64,000 bases of DNA. It comes from Cyclobacterium sp. 1_MG-2023. GTDB taxonomy: Bacteria > Bacteroidota > Bacteroidia > Cytophagales > Cyclobacteriaceae. The translations under genes and the position numbers were made by a program. The notes below the pieces were generated by a model. The model worked only from the letters and a program-made list of their open reading frames with translations. It was not told the DNA's origin and made no database searches. Of this stretch, positions 52,783 through 60,922 are shown piece by piece; within the stretch, counting starts at the first letter, position 1; each line of letters begins with the position of its first letter. The stretch spans positions 62,001 to 126,000 of the forward strand of contig NZ_JAUOPC010000004.1 in assembly GCF_030546805.1 (NCBI RefSeq), given 5' to 3'.

Positions 52783-53694
52783 ATGAATCAAGGACATAAA
52801 ATCCTAGTGGTAGGAAGTGCAAATACAGATATGGTCATTAGGGTGGAAGAATTTCCCGCTCCGGGTGAAACATTATTGGGACAAAATTTTTTGCTAAATG
52901 CAGGGGGCAAAGGTGCCAATCAAGCCGTGGCAGCAGCAAGGCTGGGAGGGAAGGTAGCCATGATAGCAAGGTTAGGAAATGACTTGTTTGGCAAGCAAAC
53001 GATTGAAAATTTTAAGAAAGAGGGGCTCAATGTGGAGGGGGTAGTACTTGACAATAAATTGCCCTCCGGTGTGGCTCAAATTGTAGTCGACAAATCAGGA
53101 GAAAACACCATAGTGGTAGCAGGAGGCTCTAATCTTGCATTGAATACCAGACAGATCAATAAGTACTATAGTTTAATTCAGGAGGCTGAAGTAATCCTTT
53201 TGCAATTGGAAATACCTATAGAAACCGTTTTATATGTAGCAAAAAAGGCTACAGGTTTGGGAAAGAAAGTAATTCTGAATCCGGCTCCGGCAAGTAAACT
53301 TTCCGATAAACTATATGCTTCAATTTACGCCATAACCCCGAATGAAACGGAAACCAAATTTTTGACAGGGATCAATATTACCGGAGAAAAAAGTGCGCAA
53401 CATGCTGCGGATTTTTTTCATGACAAAGGGGTTAAGGTAGTCATCATAACCCTGGGCGCTGCAGGTGCCTTTCTTTCCACGGCAGATTATTCTGGTACCA
53501 TTGCCACTTCTGAGGTGGAAGCTGTGGATACAACTGCCGCCGGAGATACCTTCAACGGCGCCTTGGCCGCCGCTCTATCCAATGAGATGAGTTGGGAAGA
53601 GGCAGTGGCTTTTGCCAATAAGGCTGCCGCCCTGTCCGTGACCAAGCATGGAGCTCAAGCTTCTGTGCCATTCTTACAAGATCTCAATGTCTAA
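52783..53694 (+). CDS. rbsK: Ribokinase
   Basis: 303 residues of the PfkB/ribokinase family. It phosphorylates D-ribose to ribose 5-phosphate. The sugar-binding motif is G-G-K-G-A-N-Q-A (residues 41-48); the catalytic base is Asp255 in T-A-A-G-D-T-F-N-G-A, with the anion hole before it. N-P-A-P-A and P-N-E-T-E are also typical of ribokinase. It is the first gene of a salvage cluster with a nucleoside hydrolase and a sugar transporter. Confidence 0.94.
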   Translation: MNQGHKILVVGSANTDMVIRVEEFPAPGETLLGQNFLLNAGGKGANQAVAAARLGGKVAMIARLGNDLFGKQTIENFKKEGLNVEGVVLDNKLPSGVAQIVVDKSGENTIVVAGGSNLALNTRQINKYYSLIQEAEVILLQLEIPIETVLYVAKKATGLGKKVILNPAPASKLSDKLYASIYAITPNETETKFLTGINITGEKSAQHAADFFHDKGVKVVIITLGAAGAFLSTADYSGTIATSEVEAVDTTAAGDTFNGALAAALSNEMSWEEAVAFANKAAALSVTKHGAQASVPFLQDLNV

Positions 53695-53739
53695 TTTTCT
53701 GAAACTGAATTAATTTATACCTTATATTATATACTACAC

Positions 53740-54744
53740 ATGAAGAAGTCTAATATCGTCTTTGTATTAATTTTGACCCTGATGATTATTTTTACCGGTT
53801 GCCAAAAGTCTTCCGATTCAGCAAAATATCGCGTTCTGTTGGATTCTGATGCGAATAACGAATTGGATGACCAACATGCCATGGCTTATTTGTTTTTTAA
53901 TGGGGATGTATTTGACGTGGTAGGAATAACAGTGAACACTACCAGAAATGGAGGGAATATAGAAGGACACTATAAGGAAGCCAGAAGGGTAATGGATTTA
54001 TGTAATGTTTATGAGTCTATGCCATTATACAAAGGAGCTAATGCCTCCTTCGAGGAGATCAGACCAAATTTGGATAAACCTGATTTCGATGGTGCTGAAG
54101 CAGTAGACTTTATTATTGAACAAGCACATAAAGAGGCAGATGATAAATTGATTCTTCTACCCGTAGGTAAATTAACCAATATTGCCCTGGCTTTAGAGAA
54201 AGACCCTTCCATAGCCAGTAAAGTAAGGATTGTTTGGTTAGGTTCTAATTACCCTTATGCCGGAGAATACAATCAAGACAATGATGAGGAATCAATGAAT
54301 TATATTCTGAATACGGATGTGCCATTTGAGATTGTCTTGGTAAGAGGAGGGAAGGAAACAGGTACAGCTGCAGTGTCTTCCAATAGAGCAGAAATCAACA
54401 GCATAATGCCCGGTAAAGGTCCTTTAGCTAATAAAAAAGTTATTGGAAGGCATGGTGATTCCTTCGACCGATTTGGAGATTATTCAGTAAGCCTGTACAA
54501 TAATATCCAAACCTATGATGAGGCAGGAACAAGACCATTGTATGACATGGCTGCCATTGCAATTGTAAAAAACCCTTCATGGGCCGAGAAGAAAGAAATA
54601 CCTGCGCCTATTTTGGTGGATGGGGAATGGCAAGAAAGACCGGATAATCCTAGAAAGGTGTTTATTTGGGAGAACTTTAACAAGGAAGCCATTATGGGGG
54701 ATTTCTTTGATAGAATGGAAAACTATGTGCTTGTTACCCCTTAA
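53740..54744 (+). CDS. Nucleoside hydrolase, lipoprotein
   Basis: 334 residues with a lipobox (F-T-G-C, Cys21), so it is anchored in the periplasm or at the surface. The Ca-binding motif of inosine-uridine nucleoside hydrolases is present as D-S-D-A-N-N-E-L-D-D (Asp36, Asp38, Asp43, Asp44). It cleaves nucleosides to base and ribose. Located 45 bases after ribokinase: ribose released outside the cytoplasm would be taken up by the next gene's transporter and phosphorylated by ribokinase. Confidence 0.9.
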   Translation: MKKSNIVFVLILTLMIIFTGCQKSSDSAKYRVLLDSDANNELDDQHAMAYLFFNGDVFDVVGITVNTTRNGGNIEGHYKEARRVMDLCNVYESMPLYKGANASFEEIRPNLDKPDFDGAEAVDFIIEQAHKEADDKLILLPVGKLTNIALALEKDPSIASKVRIVWLGSNYPYAGEYNQDNDEESMNYILNTDVPFEIVLVRGGKETGTAAVSSNRAEINSIMPGKGPLANKKVIGRHGDSFDRFGDYSVSLYNNIQTYDEAGTRPLYDMAAIAIVKNPSWAEKKEIPAPILVDGEWQERPDNPRKVFIWENFNKEAIMGDFFDRMENYVLVTP

Positions 54745-54767
54745 GTTTTTATAATAAAAATCTTATG

Positions 54768-54815
54768 TCAACACCAATGGTAGCATAAAATCAAGTGCTT
54801 TATTATTGGTGTTGA
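54768..54815. terminator. Large stem-loop, probable terminator after nucleoside hydrolase
   Basis: Perfect 11-bp stem TCAACACCAAT (54768-54778) and ATTGGTGTTGA (54805-54815) with a 26-base loop, followed by TTTTC. It supports partial termination before the transporter gene and makes a start upstream of 54815 for that gene unlikely. Confidence 0.65.
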
Positions 54816-54853
54816 TTTTCTTAAAGTTTTATTTAAACCCAATCTTATACCTA

Positions 54854-55852
54854 ATGTTTATAATCAACGATTACCCTTTGGCTGTTTTCTTCTGTTTCAT
54901 TACCATGTTGTGTTGGGGTTCTTGGGCCAATACCCAAAAATTGGCAGAAAGTAATTGGAGGTTTGAGTTATTTTATTGGGATTATGTATTAGGGATTGTC
55001 TTACTTTCCTTGGGGTTTGGGCTAACACTAGGAAGTATAGGAGACGGAGGTAGACCTTTTTTGGAGGATTTAGGTCAGGCAGATCTTTCAAGTTACTGGA
55101 ATGCACTGGCCGGTGGCGCTGTTTTTAATCTGGCTAATATCTTAATTGTTGCAGCCATATCTGTATCTGGAATGGCAGTAGCATTTCCAGTAGGCATTGG
55201 TCTGGCCTTGGTTTTGGGTGTTTTAATAAACTACATTTCAGAGCAAAAAGGTGATCCTGTTCTATTGTTTTTAGGCGTCGCCTTGGTAACAGTGGCCATA
55301 ATCTTGGATGCTTTGGCCTACAGAAAAAACAGCAAAGACAAAGCAAAAAATGTGTCCAAAGGCCTTAAATTGGCTTTAATAGGTGGTGTTTTAATGTCTT
55401 TTTTCTATTTTTTAGTCCAGCAGTCCATGTCCTTAAACTTTCAGTTACCGGAAGCAGGAAAGTTCACCCCCTATAGCGCTGTGTTTGTGTTTTCCCTAGG
55501 TATATTATTGAGCAATTTTGTTTTCAATACCATTCTTATGAAGAAGCCTGTTGATGGAACTCCTGTGAGCTATGGAGATTATTTTTCGCGCAATTTAAAG
55601 GTCCATCTAGTCGGTATTTTAGGTGGGGCAATTTGGTGTGTGGGGATGGCGTTTAGCATCATCGCATCAGAACAGGCAGGACCGGCCATTTCCTATGGGT
55701 TGGGCCAAGGGGCTACCATGGTGGCGGCATTTTGGGGAGTATTCGTTTGGAAAGAATTTAAAGGTGCCATCCCAAGCACTCAAACCATGCTTCGAAGTAT
55801 GTTTGCCTGCTTTATCATAGGGATCATTATAATCATTTATGCCGGCATATAG
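54854..55852 (+). CDS. Sugar transporter of the GRP/RhaT-like family, probable ribose uptake
   Basis: From the ATG at 54854 the protein has 332 residues and about ten transmembrane helices. Features of the glucose/ribose porter branch of the drug/metabolite superfamily are W-G-S-W-A-N near TM1 and G-L-G-Q-G-A-T-M-V-A-A-F-W-G-V in the C-terminal half. An upstream TTG at 54806 lies in the terminator stem and is unlikely. Placement after ribokinase and nucleoside hydrolase points to ribose as substrate (inference). Confidence 0.87.
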   Translation: MFIINDYPLAVFFCFITMLCWGSWANTQKLAESNWRFELFYWDYVLGIVLLSLGFGLTLGSIGDGGRPFLEDLGQADLSSYWNALAGGAVFNLANILIVAAISVSGMAVAFPVGIGLALVLGVLINYISEQKGDPVLLFLGVALVTVAIILDALAYRKNSKDKAKNVSKGLKLALIGGVLMSFFYFLVQQSMSLNFQLPEAGKFTPYSAVFVFSLGILLSNFVFNTILMKKPVDGTPVSYGDYFSRNLKVHLVGILGGAIWCVGMAFSIIASEQAGPAISYGLGQGATMVAAFWGVFVWKEFKGAIPSTQTMLRSMFACFIIGIIIIIYAGI

Positions 55853-55960
55853 GAAATGAACTTCCAGCTAAAGGTATTTGTATTGGAAACCTTAACTGAA
55901 TAATAAACCTTGGTTTAGGCTTATGATAAGTTGGGCCTTAAGAAGCCTACGCTATGTTTT

Positions 55961-56284
55961 TCAACCTATCAAAATTTTCTCACAGGCCTCTTTACAAGTG
56001 GTGCAGGCAATTGCGCAATTCTTGCAGTGTTCGTGTTCATGTTGACTACATTCTTCTGCACATCTCTTACAAACATTGACACAGAATCGCAACAGGTCGT
56101 CTATAGGTCCATAAGACATGGAAAGTATTTTTGCTGTGCTCGCACAAACTTCGGCACACACTCGATCGGTCCTAATACAAGCAACCATCTGAGCCACATT
56201 TTCTTCATCCAAGCAAGCATCTGCACAAAAATTACATGCCATGGCACAATCATTTAAAGTTTTTATTAAGGCTTCATTTTTCAT
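55961..56284 (-). CDS. Four-helix bundle copper-binding protein (Csp-like)
   Basis: 107 residues with 16 cysteines spaced as on helix faces: C-x3-C-x2-C-x3-C in helix 1, then C, C and C-x3-C in helix 2, and C-x3-C-x2-C-x3-C in helices 3 and 4. This matches copper storage proteins (Csp), which bind many Cu(I) ions inside the bundle. There is no signal peptide, so it fits the cytosolic Csp3 group. A short His/Glu insert (H-E-H-E-H) sits between helices 3 and 4. It is not linked to an obvious copper-efflux gene here. Confidence 0.9.
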   Translation of the reverse strand: MKNEALIKTLNDCAMACNFCADACLDEENVAQMVACIRTDRVCAEVCASTAKILSMSYGPIDDLLRFCVNVCKRCAEECSQHEHEHCKNCAIACTTCKEACEKILIG

Positions 56285-56349
56285 GATTTTGTAATTTAGG
56301 TTAGCTTTTTATACCAATTGTGCCAAAAATTATGCCTATTTGGTATTTG

Positions 56350-57195
56350 TTACCTAGAGAATTCCAGATAAGCCAGCTTGCCAATTGTTGAAATGATACT
56401 GTCTGCTTCGGGTATTTCTGAGAAGTTTTCTACCAATACCGTAATGAAAATGGGCTTTTTACCAAAAATGATCCCTGCATCTCCGCGTACATAATCCAAA
56501 GTTCCTGTTTTATGGGCGATGGCTACCCCATCAGGTATTTGATGTGGCAAAGCCCTATTATCCTCACAATTCTTCAGGTAATTTATAACCTTTAAACTAG
56601 AAGTTTTGGTAAGTAAATCACCATCATAAAGGGTTAGTAAAAGCCTGTTCATTTCTTTCGGGCTTAAGTAATTTTGCTGACCTTTTTCGATGGCCTCAAA
56701 ATCCATCATGTACCTGTTGAGTTGAGTATGAATGTACCCCTTTGCTTTCAACCAATCCTGAAAGGGTTTTAAACCTAATCTTCTAATAATTATATTGGTG
56801 GCAGTGTTGTCACTTACCCTGATCATTTCTTTGGCCAAGTACTCATATGTAACACTAAAGCCGGAAGGTTTGAATTGCAATTCTCCAGAACCCCCTACTT
56901 TGTCTGATGATTTAAGTTGGTAACTGTCATTAAGTGAAATTAACCCTTCTTCAACATTTTTCATGAAGTAGATCAGTAGTGGTATTTTAATAATGCTGGC
57001 AGATGGGCTTTTTTTATCGGCATTTAATTTGGAAAGTACTTCCCCTTCTTGATCTTGAATAATAAAAGACAATTTAATAGTAGGGTCTAAATTATCTAAG
57101 TATTTATTTAGCAATTGTTGTCCTGAAACAGGATAGAAACTTGTCAACATGATTATACCTGATAACAACAAAAACGACAGTTTAAACCTAGTCAT
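56350..57195 (-). CDS. Class A beta-lactamase-related serine hydrolase
   Basis: 281 residues with a signal peptide (about 1-25). Class A motifs: S-x-x-K as Ser67-Ile-Ile-Lys70, S-D-N at 128-130, an omega-loop Glu candidate at 167 in M-D-F-E-A, and K-T-G at 229-231. The N-x-E-L-x-N form of the omega loop is not present, as in related enzymes of uncertain activity. It follows an AbgT transporter gene by 10 bases in the same operon. It may hydrolyse beta-lactams or be a peptidoglycan-related hydrolase; sequence alone does not decide. Confidence 0.88.
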   Translation of the reverse strand: MTRFKLSFLLLSGIIMLTSFYPVSGQQLLNKYLDNLDPTIKLSFIIQDQEGEVLSKLNADKKSPSASIIKIPLLIYFMKNVEEGLISLNDSYQLKSSDKVGGSGELQFKPSGFSVTYEYLAKEMIRVSDNTATNIIIRRLGLKPFQDWLKAKGYIHTQLNRYMMDFEAIEKGQQNYLSPKEMNRLLLTLYDGDLLTKTSSLKVINYLKNCEDNRALPHQIPDGVAIAHKTGTLDYVRGDAGIIFGKKPIFITVLVENFSEIPEADSIISTIGKLAYLEFSR

Positions 57196-57205
57196 TACCG
57201 ATTAT

Positions 57206-58753
57206 TTAGATTGCTGGATATTCATAAGTTGATTGCAGACCCAACGGAATTCCCAAGGTCCAGTAGATTAGTAAAAACACGGTCCAGATAACCATAAGGT
57301 AAATAGAGTAGGGCAACATGATTGAAACTAGGGTCCCAATACCAGTCTTCTTTACATATTTTTGACAATAGATTACCACCAAAGGAAAATAAGGGAGCAA
57401 TGGTGTAATGATGTTTGAAACGGAATCTCCTATCCTATACGCCGCTTGGGTAAGATCGGGAGATATTCCCAGCTGCATAAGCATGGGGACAAATACAGGG
57501 CTTATCAAAGCCCATTTTGCTGAGGCTGATCCCACCAAAAGGTTTACAAATGCACTTAGGAATATGATACCGATTACGGTAATTTGAGAGGGTAACTGCA
57601 AGCTTTGAAGAAAAGCAGCGCCTTTTAGTGCTGTCATTGCACCTATGTTTGATTGTGAAAATGAATCAATAAATAATGCGCAGAAAAAAGCCATGACAAT
57701 ATAGTGTGACATATTCCCCATTGATTTACTCATAGAACCAATAACATCTGCCGAGGAAGTATAACTTTTTGACAGAAAACCAAAAATAATTCCGGGTATC
57801 CAGAATACAAGGAAAATCAACGGTACGATAGAGCGCATCAAAGGGGCTGCAAAGGAGGTGATTTCTCCGGATTCACTTCTCAAACTGGAATCAAGGGGGG
57901 AAGCCCAAAAGTACAAGCCAATTAAACCTAAGATCATGACTAGGCTTGCCATTTTAAATGCAAACTTTTCTTTTGGTTTCAAATCTTCCATTTTGGGTAT
58001 ATCGGTAAGATTCTTATCCACGGGGTTGGTTCTGTTAAGACGAGGTTCTATTATTTTATCTGTTAAATACCAACCTACACCTACCACTACCAAACTTGAA
58101 ATCCCCGTAAAAAAGATATTGTTCAAAGGGTTTAACGTTATTGAGGGGTCTATTATTTGTGCTGAAGATTGGGTGAAACTTTGAAGTAGGGGGTCAATTG
58201 CTGAAGGAATAAAATTAGCACTAAATCCTCCCGATACACCTGCAAAAGTAGCTGAAATACCTGCCAATGGGTGGCGGCCTGCGGCATAGAATATAATACC
58301 GCCCAATGGAATGACCAACACATATCCGGCATCTGCTGCAGTATGACTAACAATGGCTACCAAAATTAATATAGGTGTGAGAAGGCTTGGTGGAGTGAAG
58401 CCAAGCAAATATTTTAATCCGGCATTGATAAATCCGGAATATTCTGCTACTCCAACCCCTAGCATGGCTAGTAATACTACTCCCAATGGAGGGAAATTAA
58501 TAAAAATAGCTATCATTCTTGATAAAAAATCAGCAAGTTTTTCCCCTGTCAATAAGTTTTGGATAAACAATTTTTCACCAGTCCTAGGGTCAAATTCCCC
58601 AAAATCAATGGGAGAAAGTAATGCAGACAACAACCATGTCAGTAACATCAATGCTAAAAATAAAACAGCAGGATCCGGAAGCTTATTTCCTGTTTTTTCA
58701 ATGGTATTTAAGAACCTGTCCAACAGGTCATGCTTTTGGGTAGGTTTATCCAT
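57206..58753 (-). CDS. AbgT family transporter
   Basis: 515 residues with about 12-13 transmembrane helices and the AbgT/MtrF pattern (K-L-P-D-P-A-V-L-F near the start; S-A-S-A-K-W-A-L-I-S-P-V-F-V-P-M; Y-R-I-G-D-S-V-S-N-I-I-T-P-L). Members transport p-aminobenzoyl-glutamate inward, and some export sulfonamides. It is co-transcribed with the beta-lactamase-like gene, 10 bases downstream. Confidence 0.93.
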   Translation of the reverse strand: MDKPTQKHDLLDRFLNTIEKTGNKLPDPAVLFLALMLLTWLLSALLSPIDFGEFDPRTGEKLFIQNLLTGEKLADFLSRMIAIFINFPPLGVVLLAMLGVGVAEYSGFINAGLKYLLGFTPPSLLTPILILVAIVSHTAADAGYVLVIPLGGIIFYAAGRHPLAGISATFAGVSGGFSANFIPSAIDPLLQSFTQSSAQIIDPSITLNPLNNIFFTGISSLVVVGVGWYLTDKIIEPRLNRTNPVDKNLTDIPKMEDLKPKEKFAFKMASLVMILGLIGLYFWASPLDSSLRSESGEITSFAAPLMRSIVPLIFLVFWIPGIIFGFLSKSYTSSADVIGSMSKSMGNMSHYIVMAFFCALFIDSFSQSNIGAMTALKGAAFLQSLQLPSQITVIGIIFLSAFVNLLVGSASAKWALISPVFVPMLMQLGISPDLTQAAYRIGDSVSNIITPLLPYFPLVVIYCQKYVKKTGIGTLVSIMLPYSIYLMVIWTVFLLIYWTLGIPLGLQSTYEYPAI

Positions 58754-58810
58754 TTTTAAATGGTTTTATTTCAAAATTAAGAAAGGAAAATGAAAAATAG
58801 TGAACGGGGC

Positions 58811-58905
58811 TTTAATTTAACGCGAAATAGGCATTCAATTACCTGCTGAAATCACTTCAAATGCTGATACTTTGTTACTGTTTGGAAATTACTACACTTG
58901 TAATG
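58811..58905 (-). repeat. Dispersed repeat, degenerate copy 3
   Basis: TTTAATTTAACGCGAAATAG and ACCTGCTGAAATCACTTCAA match the corresponding parts of copy 1 with several changes. At the place of the CATAGC/GCTATG hairpin, the unrelated bases ATTAC-TACACTT-GTAAT (58888-58904) again form a hairpin, which suggests pairing is kept. Nothing else is recognised in 58754-59028. Confidence 0.6.
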
Positions 58906-59028
58906 AATCCAATTACCTGATCCAAGATTAATGATAAAAGGGACAACATTTCTTCCCTAAGGACAAAATGATTATAGCAATAGCTTGAGTGAAAGCCATT
59001 TTACCTGTAAGGTAGGGCAAAACTGCGG

Positions 59029-59862
59029 CTATTTTTCCGTACTTACTGGCAAGTTATTTCTAGACCACTCACTCCATGAGCCTATATAGAGATTGGGAAT
59101 GTCCAGTCCTGAAATAGCAATGGCCAGAAGGGTATGGCAGGCAGTCACTCCTGAACCACAATGAACAATAATATTTTCTGACGCCTGGCCTTTAAAAGTT
59201 TTTAAATATTTTTCTCTCAATATTTCTTGAGGTAAAAAAAGGCCATTTTCATCCAAGTTTTCTGAAAAAGGCAGGTTGACTGCTCCGGGTATATGACCCG
59301 CAATTTTATCTATTGGCTCTACAATCCCTTTATACCTTTCGCTTTCCCTCACATCAATGATTATTTTCTCCTTTAACATGGTTGCTGTCTTTACCTCATT
59401 AATCCTTGAAATAGGTAATTGCCAATGACTGGCAGGATAGGCAGCTAAAGGTTGAGAAGTGGGCAATGTACTTTCCAGAGGAAAACCTTGTTTTTTGGCT
59501 TCTTGCAAACCACCATCTAACACCTGAATTTTGTCATGACCCAAAGCTTTAAGCATCCACCAGAAACGAGCAGCAGACATGGATGCTTGTTTGTCATCAT
59601 AGACAACCACCTGACTTTCGGGAGTAATACCCAGTTGCCCAAGTAATTCTCCAAATGCTTTTGGAGAGGGTAAGGGATGGCGACCGCCATTTGCCGGATT
59701 ATCATCGATTTGAGATAAATCTTTGTTTAAATCTACATGAAAGGCTCCCTCAAGATGTTCTTCAACATATGCTGAATAATGAAAGCGTGCATCAATCAGA
59801 ATGAGGTTGTCGTTCCGTTGAAGTTGGATAAGTTCATCCGCTTTTATAAGAGGGAGGGCCAT
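59029..59862 (-). CDS. sseA: 3-mercaptopyruvate sulfurtransferase-like tandem rhodanese
   Basis: From the ATG at 59862 the protein has 277 residues in two rhodanese domains. The C-terminal active-site Cys is in H-C-G-S-G-V-T-A, the loop signature of SseA-type mercaptopyruvate sulfurtransferases rather than C-R-K-G-x-T of thiosulfate enzymes. The N-terminal domain has D-A-R-F-H-Y and the V-V-Y-D-D-K-Q-A segment. A start at 59913 is unlikely because it falls in the fabG terminator. Confidence 0.92.
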   Translation of the reverse strand: MALPLIKADELIQLQRNDNLILIDARFHYSAYVEEHLEGAFHVDLNKDLSQIDDNPANGGRHPLPSPKAFGELLGQLGITPESQVVVYDDKQASMSAARFWWMLKALGHDKIQVLDGGLQEAKKQGFPLESTLPTSQPLAAYPASHWQLPISRINEVKTATMLKEKIIIDVRESERYKGIVEPIDKIAGHIPGAVNLPFSENLDENGLFLPQEILREKYLKTFKGQASENIIVHCGSGVTACHTLLAIAISGLDIPNLYIGSWSEWSRNNLPVSTEK

Positions 59863-59903
59863 AATGATATAAGTTAAATGGTTCTGAAAAAAAAATATAA
59901 CGA

Positions 59904-59933
59904 AGCAGCCCAAGGTGAGAACCCCAGGCTGCT
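59904..59933 (-). terminator. Intrinsic terminator after fabG
   Basis: AGCAGCC (59904-59910) and GGCTGCT (59927-59933) pair, with inner complementary bases. On the minus strand the stem is followed by TCG and a long T tract, just after the stop of fabG. Confidence 0.82.
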
Positions 59934-59957
59934 ACAATATATATTAATTGGTGGTTT

Positions 59958-60704
59958 TTAAGTGTTCATGGCACCGTTAACTTCCAAGGTTTGGCCTGAT
60001 ATATAAGTACTCATATCAGATCCCAAGAAAACACAGGCGTCGGCAACATCTTCAGGACTACCCCCTCTTTTCATCGGAATGGCATCTCTCCAACCCTGAA
60101 CAGTTTTTTCATCAAGAACAGCAGTCATTTCTGTTTCTATAAATCCGGGAGCCACTGCGTTGCTGCGAATATTTCTTGATCCCAATTCCAAGGCAACTGA
60201 TTTAGTAAAGCCAATAATACCGGCCTTTGAAGCTGCATAATTGGACTGCCCGGCATTGCCTCTTACTCCCACAACAGAAGTGATGTTGATAATGGACCCG
60301 GATTTGGCTTTCATCATGGTTCGGGTTACCGCCTTCACGGTATTGAAACAAGATTTAAGATTAATATTGATCACTTCATCCCAATTGTCCTCCGACATTC
60401 TCATCAATAAATTATCTCGAGTTATTCCAGCATTATTTACAAGGATATCTATTCCTCCCAGAAATGCCACCGTATCGCCAATTAATTTATCTGCTGCCGC
60501 AAAATCGGAAGCATCGGAGCGAAAGCCTTTTGCTTTAATACCAAAAGCAGCCAATTCTTTTTCAAGAGCTTCTCCTTTTTCAACGCTAGATAAATATGTA
60601 AAGGCCACATCAGCACCTTCCTGAGCAAAACGGATGGCAATGGATCTGCCAATTCCTTTGGAAGCCCCTGTTACCAAGGCTTTTTTACCTGTAAGTAATC
60701 CCAT
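59958..60704 (-). CDS. fabG: 3-oxoacyl-[acyl-carrier-protein] reductase
   Basis: 248 residues from the second ATG (M-G-L-L-T-G-K); an ATG at 60710 adds two residues. Short-chain dehydrogenase with the NADPH motif T-G-A-S-K-G-I-G, the N-N-A-G-I-T-R-D-N-L-L-M-R-M motif typical of FabG, the catalytic Ser in I-T-S-V-V-G and the Y-A-A-S-K tetrad (Tyr and Lys), and the C-terminal I-S-G-Q-T-L-E-V-N-G. It reduces beta-ketoacyl-ACP in fatty-acid elongation. Monocistronic here. Confidence 0.94.
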   Translation of the reverse strand: MGLLTGKKALVTGASKGIGRSIAIRFAQEGADVAFTYLSSVEKGEALEKELAAFGIKAKGFRSDASDFAAADKLIGDTVAFLGGIDILVNNAGITRDNLLMRMSEDNWDEVININLKSCFNTVKAVTRTMMKAKSGSIINITSVVGVRGNAGQSNYAASKAGIIGFTKSVALELGSRNIRSNAVAPGFIETEMTAVLDEKTVQGWRDAIPMKRGGSPEDVADACVFLGSDMSTYISGQTLEVNGAMNT

Positions 60705-60883
60705 AGTCAATGTTTTTATTGTTTAATTCAATTCAAAAATAGCTATTTATTATAAAATATGGGCTACTGAATAATTAATTCGTAAGCCTTAGATTTTGAT
60801 GAACGTTACCCGACCTGATGAATAATTGGATTTACATTAACTTTTATATGTAAAACCAAATTTTTTTCTGAACTAATTTATTA

Positions 60884-60891
60884 TAAATTTG
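60884..60891 (+). promoter_or_regulatory. Candidate -7 element of lpdA
   Basis: TAAATTTG fits TAnnTTTG, 31 bases before the ATG of lpdA; the -33 element is not clear. Confidence 0.5.
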
Positions 60892-60922
60892 CATAGCAAA
60901 ATTGTAATTAAAAGTCAAAAAT

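Noticed and set aside
58353-58793. 146-codon frame opposite the AbgT gene
   Set aside because: Antisense to a clear transporter gene with family motifs.
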